A stretch of 46,208 nt of DNA from Bacillota bacterium (GCA_021797675.1 JAJZZH010000093.1:1-46208), one strand, 5' to 3'. Positions 26,183 to 35,783 are shown, counted from the first letter of the stretch. The notes: generated by a model from the letters alone, not told the origin. Translations and numbers: made by a program.

Positions 26183-27631
26183 TTAATATGCCCGCGCAAA
26201 CACGGCACGGTGTTCCGCCGGCCCATGGCACACTGCGCAATCGTTACCGGACCGCTGAGGCTGCAAATCATGCTCGGTCAACAAGGGCAGACAACGGATC
26301 GTCATGCTGGTTTCTTCTTGCAAACGATCCGCGCACGCTTGGCGACCGCACCAGTTCCCCCAAAAAAATCCCCGGCGATCCCGGGCCACCGCCTCATGAT
26401 AATCTTGAATAGCAAACGAGAGCGCCTGCATCCGCGCCTGCGCCTGAGCATAGAGCGCCTTTTGAATCTCATTCAGCGTAGCATCGACCGCTTCCGGCAA
26501 GTCATCCGCGATCACTGGAGTTTTCTCTCCATTGTCGCGACGCGCAAACACCACCTGACCCCGGGCGATATCCCGTGGACCCACTTCCAGCCTGAGCGGC
26601 ACTCCCCGCATCTCCCAGTCGTTAAACTTGTAGCCTGGGGTAAACTCATCGCGCTCGTCAAGATGCACCCGCACGTGAGCCCCCAGACGCAGCTGCAAGG
26701 CTCGGCAATAGGCCAGCACCGCCTCCCGATCGCTGCCTTTGGCGATGGGTACCACGACCACCTGGATGGGTGCCACCCGCGGCGGCAGCCGCAACCCCCG
26801 GTCATCGCCATGCACCATAATCAGGCCGCCCAACAGGCGCGTCGACGCGCCCCAGGATGTCGTCCATCCATATTTTAATTCCCCATCTTCATCCAAGAAC
26901 TGAATATTGAAGGCACGGGAGAAATTTTGTCCCAGGAAATGCGACGTCGCCGTCTGCAGAGCGCGCCCGTCCCCCATCATCGCCTCCAGGGTATAGGTCT
27001 CGACCGCACCCGCAAATCGCTCACCCGCGCTCTTAACTCCAGCCACCACAGGAATCGCCAGGGTCTCTTCCAACAGGCCGCGGTACGCCTCCAACTGCTG
27101 TTCCGTCTCCGCCCGGGCCTCGGCCTCCGTGCGGTGGACGGTATGGCCCTCCTGCCATAAAAATTCCGTGGTGCGCAAAAAGGGCCGGGTCGCCTTTTCC
27201 CAGCGTACAACATTGCTCCATTGATTGATCAGTACCGGCAAATCCCGATACGATTGAATCCAGCGCGCATACATCTCGCCCACGATGGTCTCCGAGGTGG
27301 GTCGCACAGCCAGCGGCTCGGCTAATTCCTCGCCGCCGCCACGGGTTACCCAAGCCACCTCGGGAGAAAATCCCTGAACATGTTCCGCCTCGCGCGTCAA
27401 CAGACTCTGCGGGATGAGCAGAGGGAAATAGGCGTTTTGGTGGCCCGTCGCTCGGAACCGGGCATCCAAGTCCGACTGGATGAACTCCCAAATCCGGTAG
27501 GCATAAGGTCGGATCACGATAAACCCCTTGACTGGAGCATAATCCATCAGATCGGCCTTCCTGACCACATCCGTATACCACTTCGAAAAATCCTCGGATT
27601 TAGGCGTGACTTCTTTGAGCGCCTTTTCCAC
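26183..27631 (-). CDS. proS: Prolyl-tRNA synthetase (type 3, archaeal/eukaryote-like)
   Basis: Charges tRNA-Pro. This is the short form without the editing insertion found in E. coli. Class II motif 2 is in RWEKATRPFLRTTEFLWQEGHT and motif 3 is near HGDDRGLRLPPRVAP. PTSETIV precedes motif 2. An anticodon-binding domain and a C-terminal zinc domain follow, with cysteines in WCGRQAC and CAVC; the chain ends with the typical ARAY. Length 482 is normal for this type. GTG 27631 has GGAGG nine bases upstream and overlaps the end of ispG by 32 bases. Confidence 0.96.
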   Translation of the reverse strand: MEKALKEVTPKSEDFSKWYTDVVRKADLMDYAPVKGFIVIRPYAYRIWEFIQSDLDARFRATGHQNAYFPLLIPQSLLTREAEHVQGFSPEVAWVTRGGGEELAEPLAVRPTSETIVGEMYARWIQSYRDLPVLINQWSNVVRWEKATRPFLRTTEFLWQEGHTVHRTEAEARAETEQQLEAYRGLLEETLAIPVVAGVKSAGERFAGAVETYTLEAMMGDGRALQTATSHFLGQNFSRAFNIQFLDEDGELKYGWTTSWGASTRLLGGLIMVHGDDRGLRLPPRVAPIQVVVVPIAKGSDREAVLAYCRALQLRLGAHVRVHLDERDEFTPGYKFNDWEMRGVPLRLEVGPRDIARGQVVFARRDNGEKTPVIADDLPEAVDATLNEIQKALYAQAQARMQALSFAIQDYHEAVARDRRGFFWGNWCGRQACADRLQEETSMTIRCLPLLTEHDLQPQRSGNDCAVCHGPAEHRAVFARAY

Positions 27632-28694
27632 TAAGCCGGACCTCCTCCGCCGCGTCTAAAATCTCTTTCCACAACTCTTCGACCATGTCCGCCTGCTCAA
27701 CGCGACGCAAAATCTGCCCATGGCGGTAGATCAACCCCATGTCCTTGCCGCCCGCCAGCCCCACATCGGCTTCGCGCGCCTCACCGGGTCCGTTCACCGC
27801 ACAGCCCATAAGGGCCACCGTAATCGGCTCGGCGATCTTGGCCAGCCGACGTTCCAGTTCTTCCGCCACCGGCGCCATCTCAAACTGAAGGCGTCCGCAG
27901 GTCGGACAGGAGACCAAGTTTGCCCCTCGATTACGCAATTGCAACGCCTTCAAAATTTCCCAGGCGACTCGGATTTCCTCCTCGCCGGGTCCCGTGAGGG
28001 AAATTCGAATGGTATCGCCAATACCCTCCGCTAGCAGACTGCCAATCCCAACCGCGGACTTGATCGTGCCTTGCAAGGGCGTACCGGCTTCGGTCACCCC
28101 GAGGTGCAGTGGATAGTCGTAGCGTTCCGCCATCAAGCGATACGCAGCCATCATGGTCGGCACGTCCGACGCTTTCAGCGAAACCACGATCTGGTCGTAA
28201 TCGAGATCGTTCAAAATTTTGATATGGCGCTCGGCGGAGGCAACCAAGGTTTCCGCCGTTCGGCCCATATCCTGCAGCAACGATTTCTCAATCGAACCCG
28301 AATTGACTCCAATGCGAATAGGAATCTGGCGAGCCTTGGCGGCCTTGACCACGGCTTCAACGCGGTCGCGGGCACCGATGTTGCCCGGATTTAACCGCAA
28401 TTTATCCACACCGTGTTCAATCACCGCCAGGGCTAGACGATAGTCAAAGTGGATGTCGGCCACCACGGGGATCGGTGAGTGACGAACAATTTCCTTGACC
28501 GCATCGGCCGCTTCCTGATCCGGCACGGCCACCCGCACCATCTCACAGCCCACTTCGGCGTACCGCGTGATTGCTTCCAAGGTTCCCTTAACGTCCCGGG
28601 TGTCGGTCTTGGTCATACCCTGCACGAGCACGGGGGCTCCGCCCCCAATCCACGCATCGCGCACCCGGACCGCCTTCGTCTTCTTTCGGCTCAT
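27600..28694 (-). CDS. ispG: 4-hydroxy-3-methylbut-2-en-1-yl diphosphate synthase
   Basis: Penultimate enzyme of the MEP isoprenoid pathway, converting MEcPP to HMBPP with a [4Fe-4S] cluster. Landmarks are VLVQGMTKTDTRDV, VVADIHFDYRLALA, KLRLNPGNIG and RIGVNSGS. The cluster cysteines are in SCPTCGRLQ and MGCAVNGPGEA. Length 364 fits the bacterial single-domain form. The ATG is preceded by AAGGAGG. The last 32 bases overlap proS. With dxr nearby, two steps of the pathway are encoded here. Confidence 0.97.
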   Translation of the reverse strand: MSRKKTKAVRVRDAWIGGGAPVLVQGMTKTDTRDVKGTLEAITRYAEVGCEMVRVAVPDQEAADAVKEIVRHSPIPVVADIHFDYRLALAVIEHGVDKLRLNPGNIGARDRVEAVVKAAKARQIPIRIGVNSGSIEKSLLQDMGRTAETLVASAERHIKILNDLDYDQIVVSLKASDVPTMMAAYRLMAERYDYPLHLGVTEAGTPLQGTIKSAVGIGSLLAEGIGDTIRISLTGPGEEEIRVAWEILKALQLRNRGANLVSCPTCGRLQFEMAPVAEELERRLAKIAEPITVALMGCAVNGPGEAREADVGLAGGKDMGLIYRHGQILRRVEQADMVEELWKEILDAAEEVRLSGKGAQRSHA

Positions 28695-28758
28695 CGCGAT
28701 TCCTCCTTGGTCGTCCCGTACGCCCCATCGTTTCTATCTTAGCAGAATCATCCGATCT

Positions 28759-28802
28759 ACGGCGATTCCACGGCGATTCCACGGCGATTCCACGGCGATT
28801 CT
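28759..28802. repeat. 11-bp tandem repeat, four copies
   Basis: Four contiguous copies of ACGGCGATTCC (the last with T at position 11) fill the short gap between rseP and ispG, ending six bases before the rseP stop. On the transcribed strand it reads GGAATCGCCGT repeated. It shows no obvious hairpin and is probably a slippage-generated array with variable copy number. Confidence 0.92.
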
Positions 28803-28808
28803 ACGACT

Positions 28809-29840
28809 CTACGACGATCCCCGAGCCCCAACCAGGCTGGCCACATCATGAAAGGTGACCAGTACCACCAGCAACAGTAAAATCACCATCCCGGCCAAAT
28901 GAATCAAACCTTCGTGTTGCGGGTCCATCGCCTTTTTCCGAACTCCCTCCAGCCCGATTAAAAAGAGGCGACTGCCGTCCAGCACGGGAAACGGCAAAAT
29001 ATTGAACAGCCCCAAATTCAAGGAGAGCGCCGCCGAAAGCAAAACCAGATAGTAAAATCCCAGATTGGCCGCAATGCCGACCTGCACCGCAATGCCAACC
29101 GGTCCCTCGACATTGGGGCCATGGCCCTCCACCAAGCGGACCATGGCTCCAAACCATGCGCCAGCCAGCTGCGCGGTGTCGCTGACCCCACGCCGGATCG
29201 CAGGCAGAACGCCAAGATGAACGGCGCGCGTCGCCGGCTGGATTCCAATCAGCCAGGCCTTGACTTGCCGGTCATATCGCGTGGTCAGCGAAATCCGCCG
29301 CACGTGCCGACCACGTGCTACGGCCACCGCAATGGGCTGGCGTGCGTGGCGTTGAATGGTCTTTTGCAATTCGGTCCAGTTGCGGATGGGATGGCCGTCC
29401 ACCGATACGATTCGGTCGCCCGGGCGGATTCCCGCTGCGGCCGCCGGATACCCCGCCAAGGTGTTGGCCACCGTGGTCGTTGGCACGGGCTGACCAATCG
29501 GGCCAAAAGCCATGGCGTAAAGCAACACCGCCAGCAGCAAGTTCATAACCGGGCCCGCCAGAATCACCAAGAATCGCTGCCCTAGCGGGCGGTTGGGGAA
29601 GTCTCGCGGGTCGTCGCGCCGTGCGCCGTCCATTCCTCCTAGGCGCACATATCCGCCCAATGGGATCATGCGCACGGCATACAAGGTCTCGCCCCAACGC
29701 CGTTTCCAGAGGGAGGGTCCAAAGCCTAGCGAATATTCGTCCACTCGCATGGAAAACGCCTTGGCCACCAAAAAATGACCCAGCTCGTGGACGGCAACCA
29801 GCACGCCCAAAACCACGATCCAGGCAACAATGGTTAGCAT
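28809..29840 (-). CDS. rseP: Site-2 protease RseP/RasP
   Basis: Intramembrane zinc metalloprotease that clears signal-peptide remnants and cleaves anti-sigma factors. The first membrane segment carries HELGHFLVAK with the HExxH zinc motif. GGYVRLGG follows, then AGPVMNLLLAVLLYAMA, a PDZ domain (about residues 120-200, GIRPGDRIVSVDG), and the second catalytic segment NILPFPVLDGSRL, whose Asp is the third zinc ligand. Length 343 is normal. ATG 29840 has AGGAGGG four bases upstream. It sits between dxr and ispG, as in many Firmicutes. Confidence 0.95.
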   Translation of the reverse strand: MLTIVAWIVVLGVLVAVHELGHFLVAKAFSMRVDEYSLGFGPSLWKRRWGETLYAVRMIPLGGYVRLGGMDGARRDDPRDFPNRPLGQRFLVILAGPVMNLLLAVLLYAMAFGPIGQPVPTTTVANTLAGYPAAAAGIRPGDRIVSVDGHPIRNWTELQKTIQRHARQPIAVAVARGRHVRRISLTTRYDRQVKAWLIGIQPATRAVHLGVLPAIRRGVSDTAQLAGAWFGAMVRLVEGHGPNVEGPVGIAVQVGIAANLGFYYLVLLSAALSLNLGLFNILPFPVLDGSRLFLIGLEGVRKKAMDPQHEGLIHLAGMVILLLLVVLVTFHDVASLVGARGSS

Positions 29841-29875
29841 AGTTCCCTCCTTGCTCGGCACCCGCCTTCCGTCTA

Positions 29876-31027
29876 CTAGACGGTGCTGAGGCTAGCGGCC
29901 GCGGCCCGCGCCCGCGCATCGCACTCCAAAATCGCATCAAGACTGTCCGCCCGGCCTCCCCAGTCGCCGGTGTTCAGGACCGATTGCACCAGCGTCGCGA
30001 TGTTCAGAAAAGCAAGGCGTCCGCTCAAGAATTGCTCCACCGCGACTTCATTGGCTGCATTCAACGCACACGGGTAGAGTCCGCCGGTCTCCCCGGCGGA
30101 CCGCGCCAACGCCAAGGCTGGAAACGTCTTCTCGTCGGGCGCCTCAAAGGTGAGGCTGCGCCCGACCAAGGAGAGATGAGGCACGGGAACCGCCCAGCGC
30201 TCCGGCCAGGCCATCGCCACCTCAATCGGCACCCGCATATCTGGCTCGCCCAATTGAGCCATGATCGCCCCGTCCTCAAATTCTACCATGGAGTGAACGA
30301 TGCTTTCAGGATGCACGATTACCCCAATCCGCTCATAGTCGAGGCCGAATAACCAGTGCGCCTCAATGATTTCCAGCCCCTTGTTCATTAAGGTGGCCGT
30401 GTCAATCGTAATCTTCCGACCCATGTTCCAGGTTGGATGGTTGAGCGCGTCGGCCGGCCTCACGTGCTCGAGGTCGCTTTGCCGTCGCCCGCGAAACGGG
30501 CCGCCCGAACAGGTGAGAATCACTCGCAGAGGAGGCTGGGCGGCTGCCAGGCACTGAAAAATGGCTGAATGCTCACTGTCCACGGGAATAATCCGGCTCC
30601 CAGTTTGGCGCGCGCGGCTGGTCACCAATTCCCCCGCGGCCACCAGGGTTTCCTTGTTCGCCAACAAGATGTCCATGCCCCGCTCAATCGCGGCAAGCGT
30701 CGGCACGAGTCCGGAAAATCCGCTCATGGCCGCCATCACCCGATCGGCCGGGGATGATCGAATCGCCTCCACGATGGCATCCATGCCCCCCACCACCCGT
30801 GGCCGCACGCCGAGGTGGGCGGCGGCCACGGCTGCGGCGGCTGATGCATCGGTAAGACCGACCCAGCTGGCTTCCAGCCGGCGGCCAAGATCCCACAGCC
30901 GCTCCCCACTCCGGTGCGCCACCAAACCGTCGATCCCAACCCGGTCCCGGACTGATTCCACGACCTGGGCGGTACTTTCCCCTACCGACCCGGTGGCTCC
31001 CAAGATAATCAGACGCTGTTGCCGCAA
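29876..31027 (-). CDS. dxr: 1-deoxy-D-xylulose 5-phosphate reductoisomerase
   Basis: Committed step of the MEP pathway, converting DXP to MEP with NADPH. The N-terminal dinucleotide fold is IILGATGSVGEST. LLANKETLVAAGELV is the next conserved block. The metal-binding acidic residues are in IIPVDSEHSAIFQ and EIIEAHWLFGL. TCSGGPFRGR and NHPTWNMGRKITIDTATLMNKG are family signatures. The frame is open to 31090, but the homologous part begins at about residue 25 of that frame. TTG 31027, behind AAGGGG, is the likely start (383 residues); this is an inference from the RBS and domain start. Confidence 0.95.
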   Translation of the reverse strand: MRQQRLIILGATGSVGESTAQVVESVRDRVGIDGLVAHRSGERLWDLGRRLEASWVGLTDASAAAAVAAAHLGVRPRVVGGMDAIVEAIRSSPADRVMAAMSGFSGLVPTLAAIERGMDILLANKETLVAAGELVTSRARQTGSRIIPVDSEHSAIFQCLAAAQPPLRVILTCSGGPFRGRRQSDLEHVRPADALNHPTWNMGRKITIDTATLMNKGLEIIEAHWLFGLDYERIGVIVHPESIVHSMVEFEDGAIMAQLGEPDMRVPIEVAMAWPERWAVPVPHLSLVGRSLTFEAPDEKTFPALALARSAGETGGLYPCALNAANEVAVEQFLSGRLAFLNIATLVQSVLNTGDWGGRADSLDAILECDARARAAAASLSTV

Positions 31028-31093
31028 GCCAACCCCTTCTTTCTCTGGCCGATTGCCCACCCCCGGGCTCCCCGGGCAGTCCGGCGACAATGC

Positions 31094-32143
31094 CTAGGCC
31101 CGCCACAACGGCGGCAGGTCAAACAGCACGCTGCTTTCCGCCTTCAGCATTACCGCCGATATCGGTCCCACCACGAATCCGATGGGGCCGAACAACCGAA
31201 TTCCGACATAGACCGAAAGCAAGACGAATAATGGATGCAAGCCCGTCTGACCGCCCACCAATCTCGGCTCAACCGTTTGCCGGGTCAGTGCCACGGCCAG
31301 CATGACGAGCAATAACTTGGCCGCTCCCAGCATATCACCCATGACCACCAAAAGCAGCGACCAGGGCACGATTAAAGCGGTCGGGCCCAGAAACGGAATT
31401 AAATCAAGCAGGCCGGCGACCAGACCCAACACCACGGCATATCGCGAACCGATTAGGCTAAGCCCGATCGCCGTGCCGGTGGCGGTGATCGTCACCAAGA
31501 AAAGTTGCGCCTTCAACAATCCGATCGTCCCGGTAACGACTTCGGCCTGCAGCCGGAGCAGACGGTTGCCCACGCCCTCGGGCAGAGCAGACAATCCCTG
31601 GCGGCGCAGTGCCTTGCCGTCCCGCAGGATAAAAAACACCGCCACCGCAGCCACCATCATCACCATGAACGTCGATGGCAATTGACCGGCCACGACGCTC
31701 AGGTGGCGAAGCAAGCCCTCCACGAACCGCGCTCCGGAATGCAATTCGGCATTGAGCAACGGGGAACTGAGGCCAAACCTGCTGCGCCAGGCTGCGAGGT
31801 GCCCCAACGTCCGATCCAGCGCCGTTTGCCACTGGCCCACGTAGACCGGCAGCCTGCCGGCCAAATGGGCCAATTCCGCCGCAACGATCGTAATCAAGAG
31901 GCCCAATACCACGAATACCGACAAGAGGCCGCCCAACAGGGCGAGCCAAATCGCGGCAACGTGAGAAACCCCCCACCCCGTCAACCGCTCGACCACGGGC
32001 TCCAAGGCCAGTGCGATGAGACCCGCAATCCCGAAGGGAAACACATACACGGCCAGCCACTTCCAAAATACATAGGTCAGCGCAATCAGGAATGCCCATG
32101 CCGTGAGCCGCCGGAAAACGGGGACCATCCCTGGAGTAGCCAT
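31094..32143 (-). CDS. AI-2E family membrane protein (YtvI-like)
   Basis: A 349-residue membrane protein of the PF01594 permease-like family, with about eight hydrophobic segments. After two N-terminal helices comes an amphipathic loop (about residues 85-135). The conserved second half contains LGLVAGLLDLIPFLGPTALIVPW and VEPRLVGGQTGLHPLFVLLSVYVG, the typical family signatures. Some members transport ions or autoinducer; the Bacillus YtvI subgroup is linked to sporulation. Substrate cannot be told here. It lies between cdsA and dxr, 14 bases from the cdsA stop and transcribed before dxr. The ATG has GAGGTGATCT just upstream. Confidence 0.88.
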   Translation of the reverse strand: MATPGMVPVFRRLTAWAFLIALTYVFWKWLAVYVFPFGIAGLIALALEPVVERLTGWGVSHVAAIWLALLGGLLSVFVVLGLLITIVAAELAHLAGRLPVYVGQWQTALDRTLGHLAAWRSRFGLSSPLLNAELHSGARFVEGLLRHLSVVAGQLPSTFMVMMVAAVAVFFILRDGKALRRQGLSALPEGVGNRLLRLQAEVVTGTIGLLKAQLFLVTITATGTAIGLSLIGSRYAVVLGLVAGLLDLIPFLGPTALIVPWSLLLVVMGDMLGAAKLLLVMLAVALTRQTVEPRLVGGQTGLHPLFVLLSVYVGIRLFGPIGFVVGPISAVMLKAESSVLFDLPPLWRA

Positions 32144-32157
32144 AGATCACCTCTAGG

Positions 32158-32940
32158 CTACTTTATGCCCAAGCCTCCCAACAAATAATAGGCCAACGGC
32201 AAGGCAAATAACGCCGAATCAAATCGATCCAACATTCCTCCGTGGCCGGGCAGCAAGCTTCCCGAATCTTTGACACCGAAATACCGCTTGAGGTTGCTCT
32301 CGACCAAATCTCCGAACTGACCGGCTACCGAAATCGAAAACCCCAGCAGCATCCCTTGCCAGTCGGGGAAAGGACCCGCCTGGGCCAGTCCCAACCCGCT
32401 CAGGACGCCCGCCAAAGTTCCCGCTATCGATCCCTCCCAGGTTTTTCCGGGACTAACTCGGAAGGTAAGTTTATGCCGACCCCAAGTCCGCCCGACTGCG
32501 TAGGCGACGGTATCGGTCGCCCAAATCACGACGATCACGCCGAAGGCAAGAAACCGGCCGTGGGCAAGGTCCCGAATTTGCAAAAAAAAGGCGAAAAACC
32601 ATCCCAAATAGAGCGCCGACCAAAGGGTCAGGACGGCTCCTTCCAATCCCTGCTGGTCAGCCTCCCACAGGGTGATGACCGCACTGATCATTAACAGCGA
32701 GGCGACCAACAATCCCAGCGGCCAGCCGATTTTTATCGCCAGAAAAAAAGACCAGGTAAACATCATCGCCGGAACGGGGAAAAACGTGCGACGGGCCTGG
32801 CGCATCATTTCAGACATTTCCCGCACCATAATGGTGGACAGGATGCCGAGACCAATTAACATCACCCAGCCGCCAGCATAAATCAGAGCGATTAAGATCG
32901 GCATGCCGACCATCGCCGTCACCACGCGCTGCCAGAGCAT
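32158..32940 (-). CDS. cdsA: Phosphatidate cytidylyltransferase
   Basis: Integral membrane enzyme making CDP-diacylglycerol from phosphatidate and CTP for phospholipid synthesis. It has several hydrophobic segments and the C-terminal family signature around DSGSLLPGHGGMLDRFDS, with GDLVESNLKR before it. WATDTVAYAVGRTWG and SPGKTWEGS are also conserved. Length 260 is normal. ATG 32940 lies one base after the uppS stop, so the genes are translationally linked. Confidence 0.95.
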   Translation of the reverse strand: MLWQRVVTAMVGMPILIALIYAGGWVMLIGLGILSTIMVREMSEMMRQARRTFFPVPAMMFTWSFFLAIKIGWPLGLLVASLLMISAVITLWEADQQGLEGAVLTLWSALYLGWFFAFFLQIRDLAHGRFLAFGVIVVIWATDTVAYAVGRTWGRHKLTFRVSPGKTWEGSIAGTLAGVLSGLGLAQAGPFPDWQGMLLGFSISVAGQFGDLVESNLKRYFGVKDSGSLLPGHGGMLDRFDSALFALPLAYYLLGGLGIK

Positions 32941-32941
32941 G

Positions 32942-33679
32942 CTACTCCACCGCTCCAAACCTTCGCGTCCTGGATTGAAAAGCTCGGATGGCTTTGATCA
33001 ATTCTTCCGGATCAAAATCTGGCCACATGGTCTTGGTCACATAAATCTCCGCGTAGGCGATTTGCCACAGCATAAAGTTGGAGATCCGTTCCTCCCCGCT
33101 CGAACGAATCAACAGGTCGGGATCGGGAAGTCCCGCCGTATCCAAATAGCTAGCCAGCGTTTCCTCGGTCAACGCTTCGTTATCCCGCCGTTGGATCCAG
33201 CGATTCACCGCGCGGACGAGTTCGTCCCGGCCTCCGTAATTGAGTGCCAAATTCAGGATCATCCGTTGCTCGTTGGCCGTGCGCCGCATTGATTCCTGCA
33301 ATGCCGACCGCGCTCGTGGCGGCAGTTTAGCGATATCTCCGATGGTGCGGATCGAGACCCCTTCCATCTTCAGTTCGGCGGTCTCGGCTCGCAGAAACTC
33401 CATCAACAAGTCCATTAAGGCGTCAACTTCCGCCTTCGGTCGAATCCAGTTTTCCGTGGAAAACGCATACACCGTCAGCACGGACACCCCGAGGCGAGCA
33501 CACGTCTTGACGATGGGCTTGAGAGCTAGCACCCCTTGGCGGTGTCCAAACACCCGCGGCAAATTCCTGGCCTGTGCCCACCGCCCGTTGCCGTCCATGA
33601 TGATCGCAATATGGCGCGGCATCCGCGACCAATCCAAGTCTACCCGCTGGTGTTCCGATTCGGATGTCGGCACATGCAC
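32942..33679 (-). CDS. uppS: Undecaprenyl diphosphate synthase
   Basis: Cis-prenyltransferase condensing isopentenyl diphosphate onto farnesyl diphosphate to give the C55 carrier lipid for cell-wall and glycan assembly. Landmarks are HIAIIMDGNGRWAQARNLPRVFGH with the catalytic Asp, VLTVYAFSTENWIRP, LALNYGGRDELVRA, and PDLLIRSSGEERISNFMLWQIAYAE with the IPP-binding arginines. Length 245 is normal. The GTG start at 33679 has only a distant GGGGGG box, so a later start is possible, but the conserved part begins at residue 20. Confidence 0.96.
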   Translation of the reverse strand: MHVPTSESEHQRVDLDWSRMPRHIAIIMDGNGRWAQARNLPRVFGHRQGVLALKPIVKTCARLGVSVLTVYAFSTENWIRPKAEVDALMDLLMEFLRAETAELKMEGVSIRTIGDIAKLPPRARSALQESMRRTANEQRMILNLALNYGGRDELVRAVNRWIQRRDNEALTEETLASYLDTAGLPDPDLLIRSSGEERISNFMLWQIAYAEIYVTKTMWPDFDPEELIKAIRAFQSRTRRFGAVE

Positions 33680-33710
33680 GTCCGTGGCATTCGCCCCCCG
33701 TCATCCCGAC

Positions 33711-34268
33711 TTATGGAGTCATCACGTCTTTCTCGCGCGACTCCCCAATCTCGTCAATCATTTTAACAAATCGGTCGGTCATCTTTTGAATGTCGGTCTC
33801 CGCCCGGCGCGCCTCATCCTCGGGTAACTCGCGATTCTTCAAGGCGGTCTTGATCGCATCCACCGCCTCTCGACGAACATTGCGCACGGTGACTTTTTCC
33901 TCTTCTACCCGGCGCCTCAGCTGGCGGACGAGGTCCTTGCGCCGTTCTTCCGTCAAGGGGGGCACACTCACCCTTAACAGCGTCCCTTCAATACGCACCG
34001 ATACGCCCAGATCGGCCTTTTGTACCGCCTTCTCAATGGCGCCGGTGGCCCCTTTGTCATAAGGCTGCACCACCAACATGCGAGGCTCGGGAACGCTGAT
34101 GGCGGCAAGTTGCTGCAACGGCGTTGATACGCCGTAGTACTCTACCAACACGCGGTCCAGAAGCGCCGGATGGGCTCGGCCGGCCCGCATACCAGATAGA
34201 TCGCGCTCAAAAATTTCCAGGCTCTTGGCCATTTTTTCTTCCGTATCAGCCAACGTCTGCTTAATCAT
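33711..34268 (-). CDS. frr: Ribosome recycling factor
   Basis: A 185-residue L-shaped protein that, with EF-G, splits post-termination ribosomes. The first helix contains [28 protein letters not shown]. The beta-rich hinge domain has [28 protein letters not shown]. The last helix contains [26 protein letters not shown] 34268 follows CGGAGG and overlaps the pyrH stop by eight bases. Confidence 0.97.
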   Translation of the reverse strand: MIKQTLADTEEKMAKSLEIFERDLSGMRAGRAHPALLDRVLVEYYGVSTPLQQLAAISVPEPRMLVVQPYDKGATGAIEKAVQKADLGVSVRIEGTLLRVSVPPLTEERRKDLVRQLRRRVEEEKVTVRNVRREAVDAIKTALKNRELPEDEARRAETDIQKMTDRFVKMIDEIGESREKDVMTP

Positions 34269-34992
34269 GGTGACTGCCTCCGACTAGCGTGCCTATGGGT
34301 TCGCCCAAAATTACCTTACGAATGTTACCATAAACATTCATATCAAAAACCACAATTGGAATCGCGTTATCCATGCACAAAGAGGTTGCCGTGGCGTCCA
34401 TCACTTTGAGATTTTCCTTCAACACATCAAGATATTCAATATTGTCGAGTTTGTGTGCCTGCGGGTTGAGCCGCGGATCCGCGTCATAGACGCCAGACTC
34501 CTTGGTCGCCTTGAGCATCACGTCGGCTTCCATTTCCGCCGCTCGTAGGGCGGCGGTGGTATCGGTGGAAAAGTAGGGATTGCCCGTGCCCGCCGCAAAG
34601 ATGACCACCCGCGACTTACTCAGATGGGTGATGGCACGTCGGCGAATGTAAGGTTCGGCAATTTCCTTCATCTCAATCGCCGTCTGCACACGTACGCTGA
34701 CGCCATGCTTTTCCAGCGCATCCATCAAGGCGAGCGCGTTGATCACAGTCGCCAGCATTCCCATATAATCCGCCGTGGCGCGGTCCATTCCCTTGGCCGA
34801 GCCGGACATACCCCGCCAAATATTTCCGCCGCCGACCACTACCGCGATCTCAACGCCGAGTTGAATAACCTCCTGGATTTGGCGGGCCAGGCTGTCCACC
34901 ACCAAGGGATCGATACCGTACGTTGCCTCACCGGCCAGTGCTTCCCCGGACAATTTCAGCACTACCCGACGGTACTTGGGCTGTTCCGCCAT
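34261..34992 (-). CDS. pyrH: UMP kinase
   Basis: Phosphorylates UMP to UDP; bacterial hexameric amino-acid-kinase fold. Landmarks are [75 protein letters not shown] and [19 protein letters not shown]. Length 243 is normal. ATG 34992 follows AAAGGGG. It starts the second part of the run after the tsf terminator, so it may have its own promoter, although I could not find a strong one. Confidence 0.97.
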   Translation of the reverse strand: MAEQPKYRRVVLKLSGEALAGEATYGIDPLVVDSLARQIQEVIQLGVEIAVVVGGGNIWRGMSGSAKGMDRATADYMGMLATVINALALMDALEKHGVSVRVQTAIEMKEIAEPYIRRRAITHLSKSRVVIFAAGTGNPYFSTDTTAALRAAEMEADVMLKATKESGVYDADPRLNPQAHKLDNIEYLDVLKENLKVMDATATSLCMDNAIPIVVFDMNVYGNIRKVILGEPIGTLVGGSHHD

Positions 34993-35080
34993 AACGCAGA
35001 CCCCTTTCCGCTTGTTGTTTAGGTTGCTGTCGATTGTAGCCGCCGCGTATTGGTAAACCGGCCGGCGATAGCCCCACGAA

Positions 35081-35113
35081 CAAAAGATAAGGGCACTTGC
35101 CGTGCCCCTATCT
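35081..35113 (-). terminator. Rho-independent terminator after tsf
   Basis: On the minus strand AGATAGGGGCAC pairs with GTGCCCTTATCT (plus arms 35102-35113 and 35085-35096; one G-T wobble, 5-base loop), followed by TTTTG. The first arm overlaps the tsf stop codon. It separates rpsB-tsf from pyrH-frr. Confidence 0.75.
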
Positions 35114-35724
35114 TATTGCGTTCCTTCGTCCAACGCTTCCCCGCGTTCAAAGCGCGAAAACCTCCGGACCACAATCCGCTCACCCAGGCGCGCCGTATAG
35201 GCTTTCACCACCTGATCGACCGTCTGATCGGGATTTTTGATAAAGGGCTGTTCTAGCAGGACGACTTGCTGGTAAAACTTTTCTAGGCGGCCTTGTACCA
35301 TCTTGTCGAGAATTTGGGCGGGCTTGCCTTCATGCTGGGCCTGCCGCATCAGGATCTCCCGTTCATGGTCGACCACCGCCTGCGGCACCTCGGTGCGATC
35401 GACGTAGCGCGGCGCCGTTGCCGCAACATGCATTGCAATATCGTGCGCCAGAGTACGAAACTCCGCCGTGTTGGCCACAAAGTCGGTTTCGCAGTTCAGT
35501 TCCACCAGCACCCCGATCCGACCCTGCAAGTGTATGTAACTCTCAATCAAGCCTTCGGACGCTTCGCGCCCGGCTTTCTTGGCCGCCTGGGCCAAGCCGC
35601 GCTCTCTGAGCACCTCCACTGCCTTGTCTATGTCGCCCTGAGCAGCTTCCAGCGATCGCTTGCACTCCATCAGGCCTGCTCCGGTACGCTCGCGCAACGC
35701 CTTGACCTGTTCCGCCGTCACCAT
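35113..35724 (-). CDS. tsf: Elongation factor Ts
   Basis: Nucleotide exchange factor for EF-Tu. The N-terminal UBA-like domain has VKALRERTGAGLMECKRSLEAAQGD with the conserved TGAG and a DIDKAVEVLRERG helix. The core has GRIGVLVELNCETDFVANT and FRTLAHDIAMHVAA, where the TDFVA block contacts EF-Tu. At 203 residues it is a short form compared with the 280-residue E. coli protein. The ATG has AGGAGG seven bases upstream. It follows rpsB after a structured 85-base spacer. Confidence 0.96.
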   Translation of the reverse strand: MVTAEQVKALRERTGAGLMECKRSLEAAQGDIDKAVEVLRERGLAQAAKKAGREASEGLIESYIHLQGRIGVLVELNCETDFVANTAEFRTLAHDIAMHVAATAPRYVDRTEVPQAVVDHEREILMRQAQHEGKPAQILDKMVQGRLEKFYQQVVLLEQPFIKNPDQTVDQVVKAYTARLGERIVVRRFSRFERGEALDEGTQ

Positions 35725-35755
35725 CTTTGGACCTCCTCCATCGCTCTAATCCTAA

Positions 35756-35783
35756 AGCTAGGCGACCCAAGGGTCGCCTAGCT
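35756..35783 (-). promoter_or_regulatory. Perfect hairpin between rpsB and tsf
   Basis: AGCTAGGCGACCC (35756-35768) and GGGTCGCCTAGCT (35771-35783) pair perfectly over 13 bases. The loop is nominally two bases; in practice the closing pairs open. No U-tract follows on the minus strand (TTTAGGA). It probably tunes read-through from rpsB to tsf or protects the mRNA end. Confidence 0.5.

Noticed and set aside
28759-28802. CRISPR-like repeat array
   Set aside because: The four 11-bp units are contiguous with no spacers.
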